A DNA stretch of 42,904 nucleotides from Desulfuromonadales bacterium (GTDB lineage: Bacteria > Desulfobacterota > Desulfuromonadia > Desulfuromonadales > BM103): assembly GCA_030145195.1 (NCBI GenBank), contig JAQYVY010000032.1, positions 1-42,904 on the forward strand. Direction: 5' to 3'. Below the pieces are notes generated by a model that worked only from the letters and a program-made list of their open reading frames with translations, did not search any database and was not told where the DNA came from. The position numbers were made by a program, and so were the translations under genes. Below are positions 8,535-15,872 of this stretch, piece after piece. Positions within the stretch are counted from its first letter, which is position 1. The number at the start of each line of letters is the position of its first letter.

Positions 8535-8798
8535 TCAGTTCAGACGCGCTTCAGCGGCGGTACAGAAGTGGTTGTAGATGACTGCCAGCACCAAGGCGAA
8601 GATGATTAGGAAGAAGCCGTAGAGGACGGCCAGGGTCTGACCGAAGTAGACTTTCTCCATGATTTCCGGGCTAATCGCGTTGATGACGACAAAGCCGAAG
8701 TAGGTCAGGGTGTAGACGATAAACATCGAAATGCCGATTTTGCTCTTGTACCCGGCGGCATTGTCTACGCCGAGTTTTGCTGCTGGTCCGTGTCCCAT
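8535..8798 (-). CDS. DUF485 small membrane protein, partner of the acetate permease
   Basis: This 87-residue protein has two hydrophobic segments (SMFIVYTLTYFGFVVINAI and TLAVLYGFFLIIFALVLAVIY), the two-helix layout of DUF485 (YjcH-like) proteins. These are almost always encoded directly upstream of ActP-type permeases, as here. It probably sits in the inner membrane and assists or regulates the symporter, but its molecular role is not established. GGAG lies about 11 bases before the ATG. Confidence 0.88.
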   Translation of the reverse strand: MGHGPAAKLGVDNAAGYKSKIGISMFIVYTLTYFGFVVINAISPEIMEKVYFGQTLAVLYGFFLIIFALVLAVIYNHFCTAAEARLN

Positions 8799-9541
8799 GA
8801 GGTGTGACTCCTTTTTAGTGATTTTTTACTGCTGTTTTCTCCAAAATAACGACATATGGCAATTGTGAGCCAATAAATAGCGGAGCCATCTGAGACGCTC
8901 CGCATATGGATAAATCTTATAAACCTTACTGTGTTTGCACCTCACATAAGTACATGGAATATACACAAACCCCGTGTTGTGAGGGGGGGGTAAAGGTACC
9001 TATTCGGGAAAAAAGACCACATCGTGGGGTGGTAAATTTTGCGACATGATACGTCGTTCTAAAAAGAAGTCAATAGTAAACTTTCGGTAAAAAGGCCGAA
9101 TAAAGGGTTTGTTTGGATAAAGCGTACGGAATATCAAGAGAATAAACTTCTGTGAAAATATGTCTTATCTTTGGGGATAGAAAGATGTTTTATCTTATCG
9201 GTTAAAAGATTATACATATGGTTTGCGGCGTATTAAAAATCAAATTTTTAACTAGGTTGTAAGGACTCGTTATGACTGAGTATGTTGAGGTTTAAGAGGC
9301 TTTTTTAGCGTGAAAGGTATGTCGATGATCGAATATAAAGTCGTGGAGCTCTCTGTGGTTACGGATGAGCTGATTTAAGAGGTTTTGAATGTCTGGATGC
9401 GACAGGGGTGGCAGTTTGACGTCATTCCGTTTGTTGTGCACGAGGCAAGTAAACGCCCTGCGATGGCATTTGTCCTGTTTACTCGTAAGGTCACCAACTC
9501 GCAGCCAGTTGATTGCTAGTCCGACCGGCTGCTCGTTGGGT
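8799..9541. other. Long AT-rich intergenic region upstream of the acetate permease operon
   Basis: About 740 bases contain no gene I can support. The right half includes a minus frame (9292-9541) that stays open as an extension past the next gene, but it has no start with a ribosome site of its own. A run of nine G lies near 8983-8993. The strongly AT-rich part (9000-9260) is the likely promoter and control region of the DUF485-actP operon. No confident -35/-10 or -24/-12 pair was assigned. Confidence 0.4.
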
Positions 9542-9718
9542 TCAATCGTCCCAGGTTTCAAAGTCTTTGTAGGTAATCGTATGCCGGGGGTCCGAGGAAG
9601 ATGACGCGCCGCAACGCTGGCAGGTCGGTTCCACCGGTTCATCTTCGGTGGTCTCGACGATGGCGAGTTCAGCTGGCGTGCCTCTACAACTGCAATACCA
9701 TTTGCGGTAGATAGTCAT
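9542..9718 (-). CDS. Small Cys-rich (zinc-ribbon-like) protein
   Basis: The product has 58 residues and I do not recognise the family. It has a CSC pair near the N-terminus (KWYCSCRG) and a CQRC pair (PTCQRCGASS), a four-Cys layout fitting a small zinc ribbon. It ends with an acidic ETWDD. The start was moved 31 codons in from the longest open frame. The ATG at 9718 is preceded by GGGAGG at ideal spacing, and the upstream extension has unrelated composition. It lies 144 bases after the YdfG-like gene on the same strand, so co-transcription with the selenopeptide locus is possible but unproven. Confidence 0.75.
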   Translation of the reverse strand: MTIYRKWYCSCRGTPAELAIVETTEDEPVEPTCQRCGASSSSDPRHTITYKDFETWDD

Positions 9719-9862
9719 TGTCGCCTCCCTGAGGATGTTGCTGCGCTTGTTATTCAGTATGGCAGGGAATGGCGGAGATGCAACGAAGAGAAAAGGTGCA
9801 CCATGTCGCACGATGCTGGTTCCTTGCCATAAATGACCGGAGTTGGGTTGCCCTCACGTAAA

Positions 9863-10621
9863 TTAGCTGCGATCCACGGCCAAGTGCCCCCACGACTGAT
9901 CAATGCACATCAGTTCGATGTTGTTAATGTTGACATGGGCTGGACGTTCGACGATCCATTTGACCGTATCAGCGATATCTGCTGCCGTCAGTGGTTCGGT
10001 TCCAGCGTAGACCTTTTCGGCCTGCCCACTGTTCCCCTTGAAGCGCACTTCGGAAAACTCGGTTTCTGCCATGCCGGGCTGGATGCAAGAAACGCGCACC
10101 TTGGTGCCAAGCAGGTCGGCGCGCAGGTTGCGGGAAAACTGCAGGACAAAAGCTTTGGTTCCGCCATAAACGTTGCCACCGGGGTAGGGCCACGAGGCGG
10201 CTGTTGAACTGATGTTGACAATATGGCCGCGATTGCGCGCAACCATACCGGGCAGCATGAAACGGGTACAGTACATCAGCCCTTTGATGTTGGTATCGAC
10301 CATGACCTCCCAGTCGTCGAGATCAACCTGATGAGCAGGTTCAAGGCCTAGGGCGAGACCCGCATTGTTAATCAGCACATCAATCTCGTGGAATTGGTCG
10401 GGCAGTGACACTACCGCGTGGCGAACGGCCTCGCGGTCGCGTACATCCAGGGTGAGGAGGTGAACGGTCGTATTTTGCGACAATTCGTCACGGAGTTTGA
10501 GCAATGGTTCCTCGCGGCGTGCCGCCAGGATCAAACGATTGCCCGCAACAGCGAAACTGCGGGCACAGGCGGCACCAAAGCCGGAGGAAGCACCGGTGAT
10601 GAAAAAAGTTTTTCCCGCCAT
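9863..10621 (-). CDS. ydfG: SDR-family NADP-dependent 3-hydroxy acid dehydrogenase (YdfG-like)
   Basis: A 252-residue cytoplasmic short-chain dehydrogenase. The cofactor motif TGASSGFG is at residues 9-16, with NNAGLALG and the catalytic Ser-Tyr-Lys set in NISSTAASWPYPGGNVYGGTK. The segments EPAHQVDLDDWEVM, GNVYGGTKAFVLQFS, EVRFKG and PAHVNINNIE follow E. coli YdfG closely along its length (248 residues). YdfG oxidises L-allo-threonine, serine and 3-hydroxy acids with NADP, and reduces malonic semialdehyde. The ATG at 10621 is preferred to the one at 10636. The first 15 bases after 10636 contain the GGAG that fits the later start, and nothing precedes the earlier one. It follows the radical SAM gene by 52 bases in the same direction. 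Whether it belongs to that pathway is unknown. Confidence 0.88.
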   Translation of the reverse strand: MAGKTFFITGASSGFGAACARSFAVAGNRLILAARREEPLLKLRDELSQNTTVHLLTLDVRDREAVRHAVVSLPDQFHEIDVLINNAGLALGLEPAHQVDLDDWEVMVDTNIKGLMYCTRFMLPGMVARNRGHIVNISSTAASWPYPGGNVYGGTKAFVLQFSRNLRADLLGTKVRVSCIQPGMAETEFSEVRFKGNSGQAEKVYAGTEPLTAADIADTVKWIVERPAHVNINNIELMCIDQSWGHLAVDRS

Positions 10622-10673
10622 GTCAGAGTTCTCCATGAAGATTTAATGTCATTAGCAATTCAACTGACCCGAT

Positions 10674-12242
10674 TTAGTTCATTCTCAAAAAACAGCCTGG
10701 GTCCTTCTCTTTGAGCGGATCCAGACCCCACCCGTAAGTTACTGCCAAACAGCCCCCACAGTTTGCGCGCAAGCGACAATCCGCACAGTCATGACAGCCT
10801 TGTCTATATGATTTGGCCGCAGTTGAGTGATAAATCTCTGCCAGGGTCTGATGATTGATGTCGCCGATCAGTGAAGGAAGCTTACGACAAGCGTGGATCT
10901 GGCCATCCGGCAGGAGTGAGACAAAATTGAAGGCAGCGCCGCAACCGAAACCAGTGCAACCACCAAACAGACTCTGTTTGTTCTGTTCCAGTTTTATGTT
11001 GATCAAGTTGTCTTTTAGCGCCATTACAGGGTTGTGTCGGCAAGCTTGTAAATAGTCCTCGACAAAGGTTTTGTATTCGGTTGCTCCGGGAGATTCGAGG
11101 TTCGCGCCTTCGCCAACCATGGCCAACCGATTGAAGGTAAATAGGTCAACGCGGTCGCGCAGTATTTCCGCGAGCGGGAGAACCTGATTCAGATTGGCCT
11201 GGGTCATGGTCAGCATGACCATTGAGTAGACCTGTCTTTCTTTTAACAGGTCGAGGAAGTTCAACACCGATTTGAAATTACCTTTGCCACGAATCAAGTC
11301 ATTGTGTTCCTCTAAACCTTCCAGACTGACCTGATAAAAAGCGGGCCGGGTAATCTGCAGAACCTCGTCCAGCTGGGTCTCAGAAACCGGGTTGCCTAAA
11401 ATTGCCAGATTCAGGTTGCGCTCATGGGCCGCCTGATAAAGTTCTGGAAAGTCGGGGTGCAGGAACGGGTTGCCCCCAGAGAAGGTGACTTGGCCGCCGA
11501 CTTGATGTTGACGACAGAAGCTACGCATCTGATCAAGGATGTTGAGGCCCTGCTCCAAGCCTACATCGGAACGCAAGCTGCGATCGTAGCAGTGACGGCA
11601 ATGCAGGTCGCAGGTGTTGGTGATGTGCCATTGCAGGGTAAAGGTTTTTGCCTCCAGATATTTTTCGGGAGTGGTCGTGGGGGCCGGAAATTCAGATAAA
11701 TTTCGGCGTAGCTTCGATGGCGGTGCCACGATTAACCCGCGCCTTACAGCCCGGTCAAGTGCCGCATCAATGAGGCCTACTGGTTGCTTTGTCTCCTCGG
11801 CGACGGCTTCAGGGGAGAGTTGTTCAACTACGGTTTTGAGCGCCAGCAAATCTGCTGGTGTTGCCTGTTCCTCTCGCTCTCGGCCACCTTGCGGATGGCG
11901 CCAAAACAGTAATATTTGCGGGTCAGGCTTTGGGCTGGACTCAACGCCAGTGAGCAAGGGTAACAGTTGCCAGTTAACTTGAACAAGAGTCAAACTGGGG
12001 TTGACCTGGTACTCATCAGAGCTTGCACTCAATACCACCTTGTCGTTTTGAGTGAGTTGATAACGGGCCAATTCAACCTTGGCCAGATCGGGCAGGAAGC
12101 CTGGCATTTGCACCTGCAGGGCATAATCAGCGACCCGTTCAGGAAAATTGTCAGGCTTTGTAAGCTCAAAGCTGTTCTGCCAGAATTGCTTTGGCAGAAG
12201 TTTTGAGCTTACTGGGAATATGTTTCTCAGGTGCTTCGACAT
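10674..12242 (-). CDS. Radical SAM/SPASM peptide maturase, selenobiotic-family type
   Basis: A 522-residue cytoplasmic radical SAM enzyme. Residues 1-200 look like a precursor-binding or winged-helix-like region. CDLHCRHC at 211-218 is the CxxxCxxC motif that binds the catalytic 4Fe-4S cluster, followed by GGNPFLHPDF in the SAM-binding part. The C-terminus is Cys-rich (CTGFGCG, HACRKL, CHDCADCRLRANCGGC, GCF), a SPASM/twitch region binding auxiliary clusters, as in enzymes that modify ribosomal peptides. The gene follows a peptide gene with two UGA codons, and this pairing matches what I recall as the selenobiotic maturase family. The ATG at 12242 was chosen because the longer frame (from 12320) would start inside the terminator hairpin. 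The reaction on the peptide is not known. Confidence 0.9.
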   Translation of the reverse strand: MSKHLRNIFPVSSKLLPKQFWQNSFELTKPDNFPERVADYALQVQMPGFLPDLAKVELARYQLTQNDKVVLSASSDEYQVNPSLTLVQVNWQLLPLLTGVESSPKPDPQILLFWRHPQGGREREEQATPADLLALKTVVEQLSPEAVAEETKQPVGLIDAALDRAVRRGLIVAPPSKLRRNLSEFPAPTTTPEKYLEAKTFTLQWHITNTCDLHCRHCYDRSLRSDVGLEQGLNILDQMRSFCRQHQVGGQVTFSGGNPFLHPDFPELYQAAHERNLNLAILGNPVSETQLDEVLQITRPAFYQVSLEGLEEHNDLIRGKGNFKSVLNFLDLLKERQVYSMVMLTMTQANLNQVLPLAEILRDRVDLFTFNRLAMVGEGANLESPGATEYKTFVEDYLQACRHNPVMALKDNLINIKLEQNKQSLFGGCTGFGCGAAFNFVSLLPDGQIHACRKLPSLIGDINHQTLAEIYHSTAAKSYRQGCHDCADCRLRANCGGCLAVTYGWGLDPLKEKDPGCFLRMN

Positions 12243-12270
12243 GGCTCTTAGTGAACATTCCTGAAAATTG

Positions 12271-12313
12271 AAAAAATCGGATTGGCCCTGTCTATCGCCA
12301 GAACCAATCCGAT
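12271..12313 (-). terminator. Terminator/attenuator between the selenopeptide and its maturase
   Basis: On the minus strand ATCGGATTGG (12313-12304) and CCAATCCGAT (12285-12276) form a perfect ten-pair stem around an 18-base loop, followed by a run of T. It lies after the peptide gene and before the maturase start, so most transcripts should stop here. Read-through would give less maturase than precursor, the usual RiPP stoichiometry. Confidence 0.8.
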
Positions 12314-12353
12314 CATACAATAAGGACCGAAAATTTTCAGTTAGCTGACTTGT

Positions 12354-12372
12354 TTGATGCCAACGGCATCAA
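12354..12372 (-). promoter_or_regulatory. Putative bacterial SECIS element for the second Sec codon
   Basis: The minus-strand transcript right after the TAA stop forms UUGAUGCC-GUU-GGCAUCAA, an eight-pair perfect stem with a GUU loop. The loop G is 24 bases after the second UGA (12390-12388), within the distance used by SelB-dependent bacterial SECIS. No U run follows, so it is not a good terminator. Confidence 0.75.
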
Positions 12373-12741
12373 TTATTTGTGCCCGCCTCAGCCACTACCG
12401 CCCATCTTCTGCTCTTTGACTTCTTCCGCAGCCTTGGCCTTTTCTGCGGCTTCTTTGGCCTTCATGCACGCATCGCTCATCTCGCCTTCTTCCGGGCATT
12501 CGGCAAGTTTTGCTGCTTCGTCAGCGCTCATGGCATCGTCTTTACTGGCGCTGCAGCCGCTTTTGCCACTACAGCCGGTGGCTCCGGAACTACTTTCTTT
12601 GTCGGCACCAACTGTGCCGTCAGTTTTGCCGCCTCAGCCAGTGCCCGCGTGCAGGAAGCTTGGTGTCATCACCCCGACTGCAGACACCAGGGTCGCGACG
12701 CCAAGACCGGCTAGAACCTTTTTCAGCTCTTTAGCATCCAT
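12373..12741 (-). CDS. Selenocysteine-containing radical-SAM-modified precursor peptide (two in-frame UGA)
   Basis: Reading through two UGA codons (12636-12634 and 12390-12388) gives 122 residues ending at TAA. The leader MDAKELKKVLAGLGVATLVS runs into a hydrophobic, signal-like stretch and then AGTG-U-GGKTDG (Sec36). A Cys segment TGCSGKSGCSASK (Cys57, Cys63) comes next, then a long Ala/Glu/Lys helix with Cys82 and Cys92, and finally GGSG-U-GGHK (Sec118). AAGGAG lies 7 bases before the ATG, and a TTGACA/TAAATT promoter is upstream. The two Sec sites share a Gly-x-Gly-Sec-Gly-Gly context. Each has a hairpin of SECIS type at the proper distance, and the radical SAM gene follows directly. With standard decoding the product would stop at 35 residues, and normal gene finding would miss it. 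It is most likely a ribosomally made, modified peptide. Export and activity are unknown. Confidence 0.88.
12600..12622 (-). promoter_or_regulatory. Putative bacterial SECIS element for the first Sec codon
   Basis: Inside the coding sequence, downstream of the first UGA (12636-12634), the transcript forms CGGCAC-AGUUG-GUGCCG, a six-pair stem with a five-base loop. U-A and G-C pairs extend it beyond one A-A mismatch. The loop G is 22 bases after the UGA. The GUU loop matches that of the second hairpin (12354-12372). Confidence 0.72.
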
Positions 12742-12830
12742 AGATACGCTCCTTACTTTAGAAAAAAGCTGGTTAAAGAGGCTCCGTTGGTTTGAAACAA
12801 TGGCCCCCTTCGAAATGAACCTCGACTCAA

Positions 12831-12858
12831 AATTTATCGGTAAAAGCGAGTATGTCAA
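12831..12858 (-). promoter_or_regulatory. Candidate sigma-70 promoter of the selenopeptide gene
   Basis: On the minus strand a perfect TTGACA (12858-12853) and TAAATT (12836-12831) are 16 bases apart. The predicted start leaves a leader of roughly 80 bases before the ATG at 12741. Confidence 0.5.
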
Positions 12859-12990
12859 GGTTCATGGTCATGATAGACAGCTCAACTCTCTCAATGAAAA
12901 ATTACCAGAGTGTCGAGGCTTTCTCTCAAGTTGTAGCGGGTGTTCCCTGTTGAAGTTAAACCGGCTCCACCAAAAGATGATCAAATGGTT

Positions 12991-13014
12991 ATGACTCCGT
13001 CATGACGGAGTCAT
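12991..13014. promoter_or_regulatory. Perfect 24-bp palindrome between the selenopeptide and PAP2 genes
   Basis: ATGACTCCGTCA followed by its exact reverse complement TGACGGAGTCAT forms a gapless palindrome in the divergent promoter region. There is no T run on either side, so an operator for a dimeric regulator fits better than a terminator. The regulator is unknown. Confidence 0.55.
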
Positions 13015-13102
13015 CCTGGCTCCCTATAGTGCAGCCAGATTTGGGTGACAAGGGTCGTCCTGTGTTTATGACTCTTTCGAGCACAACAAAGGTTACCAAG
13101 CC

Positions 13103-13840
13103 ATGTTCAAGCGTTCACTCTTGATTGATTTTTCCGTCCCCTCTGTTGCGGTCGTGTTGGCTGTCTGCACCGAATACACCGGGCTGGATGTCTGGCTAAG
13201 CCAACAATTTTATGACCCTGTTCTCGGGGTTTGGCCTTATGGAGAGCATTGGTTGACTCAAGACCTGCTCCACATCGGCGGCCGCGATCTGGTTGTCGCC
13301 ATGGCTACTGTCCTGCTGCTCCTGTTTGTTGGGTCTTTCCTCCTGTCAGGGCTGAAACCATACCGCCGGGATCTGGCCTTTGTTCTGGTCGCTGGGATCA
13401 GTGGACCAATCATTATCGGCGGGTTTAAAGCTTTGACGCATATCTACTCGCCTTGGGATTTGCAGATCTTCGGTGGTGAGCAGCCATACATTCGAATTTT
13501 CGACACTGTGCCAAGCCAGGCCCCGGTCGGGCACGCCTTCCCCGCAGGGCATGCCAGTGGTGGTTTTGCCTGGTTCAGCCTTTTCTTTGCCCTGCGACAG
13601 CGCGCGGTACCCAGCTATCGGCTCAGTCTGCTGGTGCCTCTGCTCCTCGGGATTTTGTTCGGTCTGGCTCAGCAGGCCCGTGGTGCACACTTTTTAAGTC
13701 ATGATCTGGTCACCCTGGCAACCTGTTGGATGTGCGCCGAGGTGTGGAGTCGGTTGTTTTATGCCAACGTGCCTCACCCTGCTACTCCTGGCGATCTTTC
13801 GTCTGGCACAGCCAATTATTGTTCCAAGGAATGTCTATGA
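13103..13840 (+). CDS. PAP2-superfamily membrane phosphatase
   Basis: A 245-residue polytopic protein with about five hydrophobic segments. It carries the three PAP2 signature blocks: KALTHIYSPWDL (variant of KxxxxxxRP), PAGHASGG (PSGH block) and ARGAHFLSHD (SRxxxxxHxxxD block) with the catalytic His and Asp. Members remove phosphate from undecaprenyl-PP, phosphatidyl-glycerophosphate or lipid A in the inner membrane or at its periplasmic face. A 4-base ATGA overlap couples it to the LTA-synthase-type gene, and a two-component system follows. Together they suggest a regulated envelope lipid modification, perhaps lipid A dephosphorylation with head-group transfer. The substrate cannot be read from sequence. 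Confidence 0.88.
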   Translation: MFKRSLLIDFSVPSVAVVLAVCTEYTGLDVWLSQQFYDPVLGVWPYGEHWLTQDLLHIGGRDLVVAMATVLLLLFVGSFLLSGLKPYRRDLAFVLVAGISGPIIIGGFKALTHIYSPWDLQIFGGEQPYIRIFDTVPSQAPVGHAFPAGHASGGFAWFSLFFALRQRAVPSYRLSLLVPLLLGILFGLAQQARGAHFLSHDLVTLATCWMCAEVWSRLFYANVPHPATPGDLSSGTANYCSKECL

Positions 13841-15807
13841 AAACATCGCGCTTCAATCTATTAGTGATCATTGCTGTGGTCGCCGTAACCTTGTTTTTTT
13901 TGACACGTCTGACGCTGCTTTCTTACAGTTGGTCACAAGCGGATCTTTCCGCGGGTAGTCTCGTGCAGGTTTTCGCTCGTGGGCTGCTCTTTGATGTTGG
14001 CTTCTGCGCCTATGTCCTGATTTTACCTGCCCTCTACCTGTGGCTGCTCCCAGAGCGGCTCTGGCAGTTGCGCCTGCATCGCTACGGGATGCAAACGCTT
14101 ACTTTTATAGCTTTTTATGCGCTCACCTTTATTGCCATTGCTGAATACTTTTTTTGGGATGAGTTTAGTGTCCGGTTCAATTTTGTCGCGATTGATTACC
14201 TGATCTACCGCCGAGAAGTTACAGCAAATATCTTCGAATCCTATCCCGTCGTCCCCTTGTTAGCTGGGGTTCTGGTGGTCTCGGCGTTCATTTGCTTTTG
14301 TCTGCGTCGTCCCATTACCCAGGCGTTGTTCTCCAGAGAAAGCTTCTCCAGAAGGACTCTGGTTGCTGTGATAGTTCTGCTGTTGCCGCTTGCTGCCTAC
14401 GCCGTGCTCGATCAGTCGCTACGCACCGTCTCTGAAAATACTTACCAGAATGAACTTGCCAGCAATGGTCCGTACCAATTCGTCGCGGCCTTTCGCAATA
14501 ACGAACTCGATTATTTGAAATTCTACGAAAGTCTTGATCCTGAGGAAGCCTCGGCCTTGCTCAAACAGGAAGTTGCCGAACCGAACGCGACTTTTCTCAG
14601 CGATGAACTTTTCGATATCAAGCGGGATATCGTGCAGACCGGACCGGAAAAAAGACTAAATGTCGTTTTGGTGATGGTGGAAAGTTTGAGTTCGGATTAT
14701 CTGTCCTTTTTTGGCAACAAGGAACAGCTGACACCGAATCTTGACGCTCTTATTGACCAAAGCCTGTTCTTTTCGAAATTTTATGCGACCGGCACTCGAA
14801 CCACGCGTGGGTTGGAAGCCGTGACCCTGTCAATCCCGCCGACACCGGGCCGCTCCATCGTCAAGCGTATCGGCCGGGAAGGTGATCAATGGTCGCTTGG
14901 CAATGTGCTGAATACCAAAGGTTACCAATCTTTTTTCGTCTATGGTGGCCGCAGCTACTTTGACAACATGGGGGCCTTTTTCGGGGGCAATGGTTACCAG
15001 ATCGTGGATCAAGCGACAGTGCCAGATAGCGAGATTGGTTTCACCAATGCCTGGGGTATGTCTGATGCTGACCTTTACCGCCAAGCAATCAAAGTGGCGG
15101 GTAAAGTTCACACCGAGAACCAACCTTTCTTCCTTCATCTGATGACGACTTCCAACCACCGACCTTATACTTACCCGGAAGGGCAAGTAGACATCCCTTC
15201 GGGTACAAATCGTGCCGGGGCGGTAAAATACACCGATCATGCGATTGGCGAGTTTTTGGCTGAAGCGGCAACGCAACCCTGGTTTGATGACACTCTGTTC
15301 GTCATCGTCGCGGATCATCAGTCAGGCAGTGCTGGCAAGCGCGCGCTCCCAATAGAACGGTACCATATTCCGCTTTGGATCTATGCTCCGCAACATATCA
15401 CTCCGGGACAAGTCGAGCGTCTGTCAAGTCAGATTGACCTGGCCCCAACTTTGCTCAGTCTGCTTAACATGAGTTATCGTTCGAGTTTCTTCGGCAAGGA
15501 TATTTTGGCAATGAACCCAGATCAGGAACGCGCTCTGATCGGCAATTACCAGAACCTCGGTCTGTTTGATGGGCAGTCCATGGCAATCCTTGGCCTACAG
15601 CATAAACTGCGGTTGCAAGAGGCTTTTGCGTCCGAGCAGGTTGTTGAACACACTGCACAAAAGTCACAAAGTTTGATACAAAAGGATATTAGCTATTATC
15701 AAGGTGCCGCCTACGTCTACCGCAATCAGCTCAATGCCTGGCAAGCGCCAGACGGCGGTGTGGCACATTCTCAGGTGACTGCCAAGGCTTCAACCCTGGC
15801 ACTGTGA
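13837..15807 (+). CDS. LTA-synthase-family membrane sulfatase/phosphotransferase
   Basis: The 656-residue protein has an N-terminal block of about five transmembrane helices (to about residue 200) and a periplasmic alkaline-phosphatase-superfamily domain. Metal and catalytic motifs are visible: VVLVMVESLSSDYLSFFG (metal-binding Glu), TGTRTTRGLEA (nucleophilic Thr region) and VIVADHQSG (Asp-His). The layout matches LtaS-type enzymes, which transfer phosphoglycerol or phosphoethanolamine groups from phospholipids. In Gram-negatives, relatives decorate lipid A or periplasmic glucans. The ATG at 13837 was chosen because AAGGA lies 6 bases upstream and it gives an ATGA overlap with the PAP2 stop. 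The longer frame would overlap the PAP2 gene by over 100 bases. Confidence 0.88.
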   Translation: MKTSRFNLLVIIAVVAVTLFFLTRLTLLSYSWSQADLSAGSLVQVFARGLLFDVGFCAYVLILPALYLWLLPERLWQLRLHRYGMQTLTFIAFYALTFIAIAEYFFWDEFSVRFNFVAIDYLIYRREVTANIFESYPVVPLLAGVLVVSAFICFCLRRPITQALFSRESFSRRTLVAVIVLLLPLAAYAVLDQSLRTVSENTYQNELASNGPYQFVAAFRNNELDYLKFYESLDPEEASALLKQEVAEPNATFLSDELFDIKRDIVQTGPEKRLNVVLVMVESLSSDYLSFFGNKEQLTPNLDALIDQSLFFSKFYATGTRTTRGLEAVTLSIPPTPGRSIVKRIGREGDQWSLGNVLNTKGYQSFFVYGGRSYFDNMGAFFGGNGYQIVDQATVPDSEIGFTNAWGMSDADLYRQAIKVAGKVHTENQPFFLHLMTTSNHRPYTYPEGQVDIPSGTNRAGAVKYTDHAIGEFLAEAATQPWFDDTLFVIVADHQSGSAGKRALPIERYHIPLWIYAPQHITPGQVERLSSQIDLAPTLLSLLNMSYRSSFFGKDILAMNPDQERALIGNYQNLGLFDGQSMAILGLQHKLRLQEAFASEQVVEHTAQKSQSLIQKDISYYQGAAYVYRNQLNAWQAPDGGVAHSQVTAKASTLAL

Positions 15808-15872
15808 GAGTTATCTGCGATTTGATGACCGGGCTTATGTGGCCCCGTTGACGGCCCGAGGACTTAGAAAAG

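Noticed and set aside
12354..12372. Terminator right after the selenopeptide stop
   Set aside because: The stem is perfect but no T run follows. Its loop and its distance from the second UGA match the first SECIS-like hairpin, and a real terminator lies further on at 12271-12313.
12634..12741. Plain 35-residue peptide ending at the first UGA
   Set aside because: The frame after the UGA keeps coding character for 86 more codons, repeats the same UGA context and then ends in TAA. The SECIS-like hairpins explain the UGA codons better.
12350..12994. 214-codon plus-strand open frame
   Set aside because: It is antisense to the selenopeptide gene, has no ribosome site, and its Ala/Ser/Phe-rich translation is the complement of the peptide's Ala/Glu/Lys codons.
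13726..13836. Longer N-terminus for the LTA-synthase-type gene
   Set aside because: It would overlap the PAP2 gene by over 100 bases; AAGGA and the ATGA overlap place the start at 13837.
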